Shown: piece by piece, positions 1 through 7,790 of the stretch
Position numbering within the stretch: position 1 is the first letter of the stretch
Layout: each line of letters opens with the position of its first letter
Source: Alteromonas sp. BL110
GTDB taxonomy: Bacteria; Pseudomonadota; Gammaproteobacteria; Enterobacterales; Alteromonadaceae
Direction of reading: 5' to 3'
Assembly (NCBI RefSeq): GCF_003443615.1
Contig: NZ_CP031967.1
Span: forward strand, 806,001-870,000
Length of the DNA stretch: 64,000 nucleotides
Translations under genes and position numbers: made by a program
Notes under the pieces: model-generated
What the model saw: only the letters and a program-made list of their open reading frames with translations
The model's database searches: none
What the model was told of the DNA's origin: nothing

Positions 1-93
1 CATAAGCAATGCAGATGCAGCGAACAGGTTGAATGAAGTCAACATTGTTTTTTTCATCACTTTTTTAGCGATCGTATTAACTGGTTTACTCAT
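1..93 (-). CDS. Partial secreted protein (N-terminal signal region only)
   Basis: An open frame starts with ATG at 93 and runs off the left edge, giving 31 codons. The visible residues begin MSKPVNTIAKKVMKKTML and continue into a hydrophobic Ala/Leu/Phe stretch, which is the n- and h-region of a Sec signal peptide. A good ribosome site (GGGAGA) lies seven bases upstream. The start is only two bases beyond the stop of the PKD/DUF1566 lipoprotein, so the two are almost certainly one operon. Nothing can be said about the mature protein; an exported partner of the lipoprotein is an inference. Confidence 0.7.
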   Translation of the reverse strand, partial: MSKPVNTIAKKVMKKTMLTSFNLFAASALLM

Positions 94-95
94 GA

Positions 96-1889
96 CTATC
101 TCCCTGCTCTTACTAAACGAACACGTGCGGCTGACGACTTATTAAGAAAGTTATCTACGCCCGAGTCAAAATCCAATGCCCATGCATTTTGCGCGTCATC
201 GCTATTTACCCCGTCAGCGCTGGGCACAGACGTCCAATACCAAAGGGGTTCAGTTGAGACTGCACCTGTATTAGGGAAATAATCTTCATCAATGGCAACA
301 TCATCGGCAATGCCCAAGTGCATCAAAGAGAACAGTTCATGATGAGTGGGTAACCGCCAGTCATAAAAACCACATAAGCCTTGTTCGTTTACCGCTTCAA
401 CATATGCAGACGTATTGCAGTTAGTTAACAGACAAGTTGCGTTTGCCCCTGTCTCATCACCTTCGAAGCCACCGTTGACCTCGTCGCTATACCAAGAGTA
501 AGTATAATTTTTATCTTGAAATGCACCGTCGTCGGTTTTCACTTCCCATACTAGCCCGGTTACATTATCTCGAACGCACGACCATGTATCAGCAGTAGCA
601 TCCTGCTCATCACCGTTAGCATTTAAGCGCGTGAAGTCAAAGCCAGCTTTACCACGTCCGGCTTTTTCTATTAAGCCGTTTTGCTCAATAATATCAGCGC
701 CTCGCTGCCCGTCCTGCCCAGGAAAGTCGTTTTGCTGTGCCTCGGTTAATGCGTTATTGGTAGCTTGCTGTAAAAAGCCTGTGTCGTTTAAAAGCGGCGT
801 TGGCATCGGACGTATATTTACGTTAATCGTGTCTTCAACACTATTGCCATTGGCATCGGTGACGGTAAGGGTAAAGGCCACAACAGTAGAGGACGATACC
901 GAAGGTGCTATAGCAAATGTAGATAGGGCGTCGCTATCGTCTACCGCGCTACTCGCCGTGGCTGTAGAAGATGAGCCAATTGCAGAGATACTGCTTGAGG
1001 AAACATTATTGCTACGCTCCCAAGAATAAGTAAGCGGTAAGGCACTGGGAATACTGGTGCTGGCCTCGCCATCTAGAATAACTACTTCTCCACTAAATAC
1101 GCCTTGGGAAAACCCTGCATCGACAACCGGTAAAGTTTCGGTTTCTGATTGAACGGATATAGTGACTGTATCAGTATCAGTTGCGCCTTCGCTGTCAGTC
1201 ACTTCTAACTGAAAAGTAAGCTGCTGCGCATCATTGGCAATGGGTGTTACGATAGTCAAAGTAGAAAGGTTGGTTTCTACACCTGTAATAACATTGGTCC
1301 CGCTGGTTTGGGTCCACGAGTAGTCAGCTATTTCACCATCCGACGACGTCGAATCATCGTCACTGCTTCCAGTTCCATCAAAAACAATTTCAACACCACC
1401 TGGGAATGTGTTCGCCGGTAAGTCATCCCACTCAGGTACATCTATACTGGCTTCAGGTGCAATGTTCACAGGCGCAACCGTGATAACGGTAAAATCACTG
1501 GCCGTATTACCGCTCTGATCATTAACCGATACGGTCAATGTATATTCAGTAGCACTATCCACCAGCGGCGCTTCAAAGCTAGCGGAAGAAGAACTTGTGT
1601 CTTCATGAGCGATGGTTAACGACGGTGACGCGCTCCAGTTATAAGTGTAAGTTCCATCGCCTCCGCTTACCTCTGCGCTTAGTGAGTAGGTTACACCCTC
1701 TGTTACTGTGGCATCAGGGCCAGCATTTATAACTAAATTACCATTGCCCGCTCCCCCATCGCTTGAGTCACCATCGCCGCCTCCGCCACCACCGCAGGCA
1801 GCTAAAATAAATGCGCCGCCAAGAATGGCTAGCCCACGCGCTACATTACGTGGTAAATAGCCTGAAAATGAAGACTTAATTAATTGCAT
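96..1889 (-). CDS. Lipoprotein with PKD-like repeats and C-terminal DUF1566 domain
   Basis: A surface or periplasmic lipoprotein of about 597 residues. The signal peptide ends in a lipobox (ILAAC) followed by a Gly/Ser/Asp-rich linker. Three or so PKD/immunoglobulin-like repeats follow over roughly residues 45-370, each with the pattern of an Asp/Ala-Gly start, a SYSW or YNWS Trp strand and a TLTVT-type end strand. The last 170 residues match the DUF1566 (Lcl C-terminal) pattern: WSCVRDNVTGLVWEVK, then YDWRLPTHHELFSL and a closing RLVRAGR. I chose the ATG at 1889 rather than 1901 because a GGGAG ribosome site is correctly spaced only for it. Serine content is unusually high in the middle repeats. 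Function is unknown; a substrate-binding or adhesive role is inferred from the domains. Confidence 0.85.
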   Translation of the reverse strand: MQLIKSSFSGYLPRNVARGLAILGGAFILAACGGGGGGDGDSSDGGAGNGNLVINAGPDATVTEGVTYSLSAEVSGGDGTYTYNWSASPSLTIAHEDTSSSSASFEAPLVDSATEYTLTVSVNDQSGNTASDFTVITVAPVNIAPEASIDVPEWDDLPANTFPGGVEIVFDGTGSSDDDSTSSDGEIADYSWTQTSGTNVITGVETNLSTLTIVTPIANDAQQLTFQLEVTDSEGATDTDTVTISVQSETETLPVVDAGFSQGVFSGEVVILDGEASTSIPSALPLTYSWERSNNVSSSSISAIGSSSTATASSAVDDSDALSTFAIAPSVSSSTVVAFTLTVTDANGNSVEDTINVNIRPMPTPLLNDTGFLQQATNNALTEAQQNDFPGQDGQRGADIIEQNGLIEKAGRGKAGFDFTRLNANGDEQDATADTWSCVRDNVTGLVWEVKTDDGAFQDKNYTYSWYSDEVNGGFEGDETGANATCLLTNCNTSAYVEAVNEQGLCGFYDWRLPTHHELFSLMHLGIADDVAIDEDYFPNTGAVSTEPLWYWTSVPSADGVNSDDAQNAWALDFDSGVDNFLNKSSAARVRLVRAGR

Positions 1890-2000
1890 ACATACTCCCA
1901 TCGCACTTGGTGCTGAAAGCCCAGACGCAGTGCGTGAAAAAACTCAATTTAGATGGAATCGCAAAGCGGCTTTTGGCCTCTGCTGCGTTACAAATAGCGG

Positions 2001-2513
2001 TTAAGATAAGGTGTGTTTCAATTTACTCGCGACTAATCTCGCTTCTTGCTCTTCGGACATCGTAACTTGTAGAGCCTCGAGCTGCTTTTTACCTACCGCC
2101 ACATCAGTCATGTCGTAAATCATCATGCTTATAAAATCCACCTTTCCTGTTGTGGAGGTAAGTGGAGATAGCGTGATGTTTTGATACATAAATGACTCAC
2201 TACCTGTAATCGGCCGGTAGTTAGGAAACTTGAACAAATACGGGCGCTGCTCCCAGGTCATGAAGGCGCGAGTTTTCAAGTCGAAGACGGGCTTAGCTTT
2301 TTTCATAAACCAGTCTTGTTTAATCGACGGGAAAAGTGAAAATAACGTTTTATCTCTTACCTCGCTCGGCAAAAGTCCACTATGACTTTCCATAAAGCCA
2401 TTCCATACCTGTACGGTGAAATTACGGTCAAGTACAACGATACCCACATCTACCGTTTGCAGCATGTCCATCATCCAATGGAATTCTTGTAACTCATCTA
2501 AATGCTGGCTCAT
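2001..2513 (-). CDS. Stand-alone PAS domain protein
   Basis: A 170-residue soluble protein made almost wholly of one PAS fold: the start has the typical MLQTVDVGIVVLDRNFTVQ strand-turn-strand, then a W-NGFMESHSGL helix and a C-terminal strand set ending IYDMTDV. No kinase, cyclase, HTH or chemoreceptor output domain follows; the last 35 residues look helical. Its ATG overlaps the stop of the upstream receiver-CheC gene (TAATG), so the two are translationally coupled and probably act together. PAS domains sense ligands, redox or mediate protein contacts; here a role as sensor partner of the receiver protein is inferred, not shown. Confidence 0.85.
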   Translation of the reverse strand: MSQHLDELQEFHWMMDMLQTVDVGIVVLDRNFTVQVWNGFMESHSGLLPSEVRDKTLFSLFPSIKQDWFMKKAKPVFDLKTRAFMTWEQRPYLFKFPNYRPITGSESFMYQNITLSPLTSTTGKVDFISMMIYDMTDVAVGKKQLEALQVTMSEEQEARLVASKLKHTLS

Positions 2514-3508
2514 TAGAAATCCTCTAACAAGTGGGCAAGCTTTGAATTCATCATTTTCATGGACTCCTCCGTGAACAGCAAAATCAAATCACATTGAACG
2601 TTATAGCCTTCAAGTCCATAGCTAAGCTCTATCGCCAATGTTCGTTTCCACTTAATTTGGTTCATACTGATAATTTCAGTGATGGCACGGTGCTGACCAA
2701 GCACAATAGGATGGCCTTGGCTAAAGTTAATATCCATTTGATTTGCTAAACCAGTTAAGCAAGTTCCAATCAGAATACTTGCCGCATCCATAAGCAGTTC
2801 TAGCTGAAGTTGGTCATCTACTTCACCTTCAACGTTTAAAATCTTAGCTACATCATCAAAGCTTGAATCACTCAAGATACACAGTGCTTCGCCACTGACC
2901 CCCGGCCCCAAAAATCCTTGGCAAACCGCGGTAACTTGTTCATGGCTTTCAATGTCAGAAAGCATCATATGAAGCTCAGACACTTCAATTAGGTTTACAT
3001 TAGGTATGGGAAGTTCTACGAAGACATTCATGGTACGCGCGAGGTGGTCGCCTGCTTGGCCCATTGCGATATTAGTTATCTCTTGGTAGCAATCGCGGAT
3101 ATCAGGGTCAAGCGGCGTAATCTCTTCTGGCTCTTCTTCCTCGGCGTGAAGAATATTATATTTATCAAGAACCTCAGCAAGCTTCTTAGGGTCTACAGGT
3201 TTGCGGATAAAGTCTAACGCCCCCAGCGATGTCACTCTTTCGTGCGCCTCCGGCTGAATGTCACCAGACACCACAATAACCTTAGTTTTAAGACCACGCT
3301 GTTGAATTGCCTCTAACGTGCCGTATCCATCAAGGACAGGCATATTCAAATCTAAGAGTAAAAGATCGCCTTTACCATCGGCGAGCGCAGTCAAAGCATC
3401 TTGGCCATTCTTTGCAAAGTGCACGGCTACGTCCCAATCTTGGGGAAGGCACTTAGCCACTTGCTTGCGCGCAACTAACGAGTCGTCACATACGAGTACT
3501 GAAAACAT
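2513..3508 (-). CDS. Response regulator: receiver domain fused to a CheC/CheX-like domain
   Basis: A 331-residue protein. Residues 1-118 form a full receiver: acidic pair D8-D9, phosphoacceptor D53 in LLLLDLNMP, S81 and K103 in RKPVDP. An acidic linker (HAEEEEPEEI) leads to a CheC-type domain whose first helix keeps the phosphatase signature D-x3-E-x2-N (D139, E143, N146). The second pseudo-symmetric copy, around LLMDAASIL, has lost the Glu/Asn pair. CheC-family domains remove phosphate from CheY, so this protein may dephosphorylate its own or another receiver. It is followed by an overlapping PAS gene and has no histidine kinase or chemotaxis gene beside it. Confidence 0.88.
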   Translation of the reverse strand: MFSVLVCDDSLVARKQVAKCLPQDWDVAVHFAKNGQDALTALADGKGDLLLLDLNMPVLDGYGTLEAIQQRGLKTKVIVVSGDIQPEAHERVTSLGALDFIRKPVDPKKLAEVLDKYNILHAEEEEPEEITPLDPDIRDCYQEITNIAMGQAGDHLARTMNVFVELPIPNVNLIEVSELHMMLSDIESHEQVTAVCQGFLGPGVSGEALCILSDSSFDDVAKILNVEGEVDDQLQLELLMDAASILIGTCLTGLANQMDINFSQGHPIVLGQHRAITEIISMNQIKWKRTLAIELSYGLEGYNVQCDLILLFTEESMKMMNSKLAHLLEDF

Positions 3509-3768
3509 TAAGTTCTTTTACCACCTAGCTTTTTCAACCAGCCACCGCTGATATTTTCTAGTAATTTCAATTGTATCGGCACATCTACTGTGAACTGAAG
3601 CAATGATTTTGCCTCTGGTACAGTCAGCGGCGCTACTCTATTGAATTTTTAAACCGACAACCTGTATATGGTGATACGAAACACCTCACTAAGAAATAGC
3701 ACTTTTGGGGAATATTGCCAGCGTGTTTTACATTTAAATGCCGGCTAACAACATGGTAATAAGAAGGA

Positions 3769-3807
3769 AATCTTTGGCTATCGGTTCAAACAAAAACGCC
3801 AAAGATT
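3769..3807. repeat. 10-bp inverted repeat across the lrgB stop codon
   Basis: A perfect 10-base inverted repeat, AATCTTTGGC at 3769-3778 and GCCAAAGATT at 3798-3807, encloses 19 bases. Its right arm lies in the last codons of lrgB and the stop codon falls inside the loop. No U-run follows on the lrgB strand, so it is not a plain intrinsic terminator; it could be a 3' protective stem-loop. Confidence 0.5.
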
Positions 3808-4496
3808 AGGGGTAGTATCAAAGCCGTGAATATTCCATTAACACAAAGCCCAAGCGTGGCCATAGCGGCGACATCCTCCCCCATTTGGATAGATTTCGCA
3901 GTACCAATAGCATGCGCAACAGTACCTAAGGCAATGCCTTGTGCCTGTCGGTCACACACGTCAAATACAGAGAATACCCAAGTTGCTACAATAGCGCCCA
4001 CAATGCCTGTAGTGATAACAAAAACGGCTGCTAGCGCCGGAATTCCACCGATGTGAGCACTAGCTTCCATTGCCAGAGGCGTAGTGATTGATTTCGCCAA
4101 CATAGTCATTTTTAACGCCGACGGTGCATCTAACGCAAAAAGCGTGAGCCATGCGGTAACAGGCGCAATTATTCCACCAAAGCCAATACTGACTATTAAC
4201 CTCCACCCATAGTGCTTTAAACATTGCCATTGCCGATAAATGGGTAACGCAAGCGCTACGGTTACAGGCCCTAAAAGCCAATGAATTAATGATGCTGAGT
4301 GCTGATACTCCACCACTTCCGTATTGGTCAAATAAAGGAATACGGAAACAAAAGCAGCCGTAAAGATAATGGGATGCGCAATGGGGTGACCGCTACATTT
4401 TTTATTAATCCAGAGCGCAATTAGGTAGCCGATAATAGAGATACACAGCCACCACAGCCCATTTAAGCTAAAGGCCTGATTTAATGCTTCATTCAT
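3786..4496 (-). CDS. lrgB: LrgB/YohK family membrane protein
   Basis: A 236-residue integral membrane protein with about seven or eight hydrophobic segments and the LrgB family core, including the region GGIPALAAVFVITTGIVGAI and the HAIGTAKSIQMGE stretch typical of these proteins. It overlaps lrgA by four bases (ATGA), as usual for the pair. LrgAB/CidAB proteins were first described as antiholin and holin, while related pairs transport pyruvate, lactate or glycolate; which applies here cannot be read from the sequence. An orphan LytTR regulator lies just upstream of the pair on the same strand. Confidence 0.9.
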   Translation of the reverse strand: MNEALNQAFSLNGLWWLCISIIGYLIALWINKKCSGHPIAHPIIFTAAFVSVFLYLTNTEVVEYQHSASLIHWLLGPVTVALALPIYRQWQCLKHYGWRLIVSIGFGGIIAPVTAWLTLFALDAPSALKMTMLAKSITTPLAMEASAHIGGIPALAAVFVITTGIVGAIVATWVFSVFDVCDRQAQGIALGTVAHAIGTAKSIQMGEDVAAMATLGLCVNGIFTALILPLIFGVFV

Positions 4497-4894
4497 TCAA
4501 ACTCCCCATCACTTTGTGAAGTGCTAGAAGGTTTATTTAGTTTGCTACAAAACAACTTCTGCGCGAACCAAGCGGTGAAACCTAAGCTTAATGAGGTAGT
4601 AAGGATAATGGCAATGGCGATTGCCAGCGCGTTGGCCCGAATATCATCCCAATAGATAGACACACCTAGTACTGCAGGGACGAAGAACAATGACATATGT
4701 TTTAAGGGAAAAGTAACAAACCTAGCTGTAGGAACTTCCAGCTTTGGAAAAGTGAAAAGCATACCCAGCAGCAGACAAAGCCCAACCAATGGCCCTGGGA
4801 TAGGTAACGCCAAGATTGTAACGGCGAAAGCCCCAGCATAATACGCAGCGAACACCACTATGGCCCCCATTACCGCGTTACTTACATTTCGCAC
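4493..4894 (-). CDS. lrgA: LrgA/CidA family small membrane protein
   Basis: A 133-residue protein with four predicted membrane segments and the family motif LALPIPGPLVGLCLLLGML at residues 27-45, followed by the conserved MSLFFVPAVLGV segment. The start is a GTG at 4894, supported by an AAGGA ribosome site at about seven bases; the nearest ATG in frame is eight codons in and would remove the first strand of the first helix. The C-terminal tail (about 20 residues) is polar and cytoplasmic. It is the small partner of LrgB in a two-gene unit; holin/antiholin or small organic acid transport are the known roles of the family. Confidence 0.9.
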   Translation of the reverse strand: MRNVSNAVMGAIVVFAAYYAGAFAVTILALPIPGPLVGLCLLLGMLFTFPKLEVPTARFVTFPLKHMSLFFVPAVLGVSIYWDDIRANALAIAIAIILTTSLSLGFTAWFAQKLFCSKLNKPSSTSQSDGEFE

Positions 4895-4988
4895 TTTCTA
4901 TCCTTGGTTTTGAAAATTAAGCACTAAGTGTAACGATTAGCGAGTTCCACCACCAGCGGGACCATGGTCGTATGCTCGTTCTTGATAT

Positions 4989-5756
4989 TTATTGGCCCTT
5001 TGTATGCCAAAATTGATAGTAGTATTTGTGGGTTACTTTAAAGATCTCACCACCTTGCATTACCACTATTTGATGATTTAGCCTTTGTTCTAAATGCGCG
5101 ACATGTTTTCCATTTACTGCTACTGAACGATTGCAGCGTTTAAAATGCTGCTCGCCGAGACGCTTCAGTAATTCACATAGGGTTGTGCGAACTACATAAC
5201 ATTCAGACAGTGTTTGTACACACATATAATCCCCTGCCGCTTCTATCCATTTAATATCGGCGGGATTTAAGCAACACCATCCATTTTCAGTTTTAATACC
5301 AACCACATTAGGTTTGGTAGTCTTGCTTAACTGTTGGCGTAATGTCGCTATTAATGCGGGCTTAGATACACCGTACTGTTTGCACAGCCCTTTTACCATT
5401 GTGTTAAATTGAAAATCACGCTCAAAACAGTCGAATTTGCTTTTAACGTATCCGATAGCACGTATCAGCTGGTCTTCTTCAAAAGGCGGTTTAATAAAAC
5501 CAGATGCGTTGTGCGAGAACGCTAGAAGTGCCTCTTCATCCTTGTCGCCCACCGCCAACCAATACTTTGAAGCAAGATTACGGCACGACTTTGAAACTGA
5601 ATAGAAACCAATAGACTGAGGGTACTTTTCAGCCAAGGCTAAACAGTGACCCACTGATTCTGCCCCAAATACATGGCTAAACAGATTTAGTTGCTTCAAG
5701 ATTTTGCAAAGTGAAGCTTGCTTAGATGCAGATTGTAAGAATACTAATGAGACCAT
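4989..5756 (-). CDS. LytTR-domain DNA-binding regulator with degenerate receiver
   Basis: About 255 residues. The C-terminal 100 residues are a LytTR DNA-binding domain: IKWIEAAGDYMCVQT, then the CNRSVAVNGKHVAHLE strand-helix. The N-terminal half has the size and layout of a receiver domain and keeps a GFIKPPFEEDQL segment like the conserved Lys region, but the acidic pair near the start and the phosphoacceptor Asp are missing (VFLQSASK and GFYSVSKS stand there). It therefore probably does not work through phosphorylation. The start was set at the ATG at 5756, which has GGGAG five bases upstream; a GTG at 5762 is the alternative. It lies directly before lrgAB, whose relatives are controlled by LytSR-type systems; no LytS kinase is present. 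Confidence 0.82.
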   Translation of the reverse strand: MVSLVFLQSASKQASLCKILKQLNLFSHVFGAESVGHCLALAEKYPQSIGFYSVSKSCRNLASKYWLAVGDKDEEALLAFSHNASGFIKPPFEEDQLIRAIGYVKSKFDCFERDFQFNTMVKGLCKQYGVSKPALIATLRQQLSKTTKPNVVGIKTENGWCCLNPADIKWIEAAGDYMCVQTLSECYVVRTTLCELLKRLGEQHFKRCNRSVAVNGKHVAHLEQRLNHQIVVMQGGEIFKVTHKYYYQFWHTKGQ

Positions 5757-5841
5757 CTGCACTCCCTTTGCAATTAAGTTGGTGCTATAACTTTCTAGGC
5801 CCTATAGCGCTGCGGTTTAAAGAAATAGCTGGAGAAAGATG

Positions 5842-5871
5842 AAAAAAAGGGGCTATGCATCACATAGCCCT
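5842..5871 (-). terminator. Intrinsic terminator of the DUF3718 gene
   Basis: Stem GGGCTATG (5850-5857) pairs with CATAGCCC (5863-5870) around a five-base loop. A run of A on the + strand at 5842-5848 gives the U-run on the minus strand, so it ends transcription of the gene at 5894-6220. Confidence 0.85.
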
Positions 5872-5893
5872 AAGTCCAGGGCAAAAACTTAAA

Positions 5894-6220
5894 TTAGCGT
5901 TTAGCGGTCAATACGCTTGGGCTTGCATTAACGCGACGCGCAATATGCAGAGCATTTCTAGACGCGTTATGAGTAGCTGCAAAGGTCAACATATCTTGGC
6001 CATTACAAACCAAACCTTCGTGCAGGTGTTTTATATTCAAGCCTGTTGCTTTTACCGCGCGATGAAGTTTAAAGCGGCTGTCGCTCTTTACGGCTTCACA
6101 TACAGCAATTAGCTTATCTTCTATCTCGGCTGGGTAAGAGCCAGCATTTGCAGCAGTAGCAGTTAAAGAAAGTGTGGTTCCTAGTAAAGCGATTTGGGTA
6201 ACACGGCGTAACGTAAACAT
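5894..6220 (-). CDS. Small periplasmic DUF3718 protein
   Basis: A 108-residue secreted protein with a clear signal peptide cleaved after ...TAANA. The mature part has two cysteines, one in KLIAVCEAVKS and one in GLVCNGQDMLTFA, and the pattern K-x-H-x3-KA-x2-L between them that marks DUF3718. Its function is unknown; these are small single-domain proteins of Alteromonadales and relatives. A paralogue with the same spacing of Cys and the same CNG motif lies at 39506-39829. AGAGGAAA five to six bases before the ATG is a strong ribosome site, and an intrinsic terminator follows the gene, so it is transcribed alone. Confidence 0.85.
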   Translation of the reverse strand: MFTLRRVTQIALLGTTLSLTATAANAGSYPAEIEDKLIAVCEAVKSDSRFKLHRAVKATGLNIKHLHEGLVCNGQDMLTFAATHNASRNALHIARRVNASPSVLTAKR

Positions 6221-6536
6221 AACAATTTCCTCTGATAGTATTAGGCAACGCGGTGACGACCTCTACTTGTCGCCGCACCCATAAGCTAGTTAAGTTTTGT
6301 GATGTTTACGCTACAGAAGCGTTAAAATACGGTTACCTGAGTTGTAGCGATAAGCGCACAAAAGATAAGGTTTAACTATCTATCTAAACTGTTATTAGTC
6401 GCGCTTAACACATACTTTGAAACAACCTAAAAATTTTAAAATTGCTAGCTATCGTTAAGAAGCGCTAAAATATTGGAAAACGTAAAATTAAAAGTAGGCA
6501 TGTCGTAAGCCAATAGCATTAATTCAAGGAAGAGAA
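6221..6536. other. Divergent intergenic region
   Basis: Separates the DUF3718 gene (minus) from the C92-like hydrolase gene (plus). It is AT-rich and must hold both promoters. I see the ribosome sites at each end but no palindrome, hairpin or convincing small ORF. Confidence 0.5.
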
Positions 6537-7226
6537 ATGTTAGAGCAGCAGCGCTATCACCGTATAAGAGAGCACATGCAGCCAGGCGATATCATTGCGT
6601 TTGGCGGTAACAGCTTATTTTCCAGGTGGACAAAGCTCACTACGCACTCACCCGTAACCCATGTCGCCGTAGTTACACATACCAAAGTTACACACACTGC
6701 AGCTACACACACCACAGCGCGCGATGACGCAAAAAGCAGATATTACAATCACGTCACGGAAGCTACGTTTTTTAGAGGTAAACGTGGCGTTATGACAAAC
6801 CGGCTAAGCGAGCGCGTTGCGTCGTATGACGGTGATATTTGGTGGCTGCCCCTATCAAGAGCATCGCGTAGTATATTCGAGCAAAACAAACATAAATTCT
6901 TTAACTTTATGTGCGAGCAAGAAGGAAAACCCTACGACATACTTCAGCTATTCGGTTCGGCTGTAGACGCGCTCGATGATCACCCTCTATTTAGCAGTAT
7001 TACCTATAATAACGAGGATTTTAGCAGTTGGTTTTGTTCAGAGCTTATTGCTGAAGGCCTAAAGACCGCGGGTGTGGTAACAGGTGTAAACTCATCCGAG
7101 GTAACCCCAGTTGACATCTGTCGGTTCAATATTTTCAAAAAACGTTATGTGCAGCTGAAAGGGGAAGGCAGAATTATCGAAGGCTTTAATACTTTAGTGC
7201 CAGACAATTGGGGTCAGATCGCCTAA
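6537..7226 (+). CDS. Permuted NlpC/P60-like (C92/YiiX-type) cysteine hydrolase
   Basis: A 229-residue cytoplasmic-looking protein. MQPGDIIAFGG near residue 14-24 and THVAVV with H42 are the permuted papain-like start, and the catalytic Cys is C167 in SSWFCSELIAEGL, an arrangement typical of YiiX/YaeF-type C92 proteins. The usual role is hydrolysis of amide or thioester bonds in peptidoglycan- or lipid-linked substrates; the substrate is unknown. Unusually, right after the catalytic-His strand there is a low-complexity run of VTHT/ATHT units (residues 46-60) before the fold resumes at YYNHVTEAT. The ATG has an AAGGAAGAG ribosome site. It stands alone between divergent and convergent neighbours. 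Confidence 0.8.
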   Translation: MLEQQRYHRIREHMQPGDIIAFGGNSLFSRWTKLTTHSPVTHVAVVTHTKVTHTAATHTTARDDAKSRYYNHVTEATFFRGKRGVMTNRLSERVASYDGDIWWLPLSRASRSIFEQNKHKFFNFMCEQEGKPYDILQLFGSAVDALDDHPLFSSITYNNEDFSSWFCSELIAEGLKTAGVVTGVNSSEVTPVDICRFNIFKKRYVQLKGEGRIIEGFNTLVPDNWGQIA

Positions 7227-7273
7227 CCCCACCTTGCTAAAAGCTCGATTACCAGCAAAAGGTAGCTCTGCTT

Positions 7274-7603
7274 TTAGAAAATACTGTCTTGGTGAATTTT
7301 AATAAACATACCCGTACCAATTTTCGAGTAATCAATTTTATATTCTTTTCCATTTAGCGTTTGAATGAACACTAAAGTTTTTTCGTCACCGAAAACATCG
7401 CTAGTCGTGACATCGACTAGTTCCATATCCATCATTTTCGCATCGCGCTTATTTTCAGGAACTTTGCCTTCATATTGCTTAATGCCTTTGTAAGTTACAA
7501 TGATTGGTGGGTGCTCATCACCATTGATAACCAATAAATCTAACTTTCTAATTTTATGAATGATGGTGTTTCGACCACTTGTAATGAAGGGTTTTTCAGT
7601 CAT
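7274..7603 (-). CDS. Conserved hypothetical protein, about 109 residues
   Basis: I do not recognise the family. The protein is short, charged and predicted mostly beta: strands around LDLLVIN, PIIVTYKG, KTLVFIQTL and YKIDYSKIG. It has no signal peptide, membrane segment or cysteine. The ATG at 7603 was chosen because GGAG lies six bases before it; the ATG at 7609 would touch the ribosome site. It faces the C92-like gene tail to tail and the next gene on its own strand (MbnP-like, starting at 8600) ends 180 bases upstream, so it is probably transcribed alone. Confidence 0.6.
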   Translation of the reverse strand: MTEKPFITSGRNTIIHKIRKLDLLVINGDEHPPIIVTYKGIKQYEGKVPENKRDAKMMDMELVDVTTSDVFGDEKTLVFIQTLNGKEYKIDYSKIGTGMFIKIHQDSIF

Positions 7604-7790
7604 TCTCATCTCCGCGACCGCTTACCTGCTTTTTATAATTAACATAGAGTGTGAAGGTTGAGTCTATCACGATGTTAATAATCAGCACATAAGCATTTGG
7701 TTGATATATGTGTGCAAAGTATAAACATAAATTACGAAATGTGAGCAATAAATCACGAATTTTTAGTGTTTAAGTAGGTTTATTTCAATT

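Noticed and set aside
5855..6112. Plus-strand open frame opposite the first DUF3718 gene
   Set aside because: It is antisense to a well-supported secreted protein and has no ribosome site or family pattern.
7739..7760. CRP-like site TGTGA...TCACG
   Set aside because: The spacer is eight bases rather than six and it lies at the 3' end of a gene, not in a promoter.
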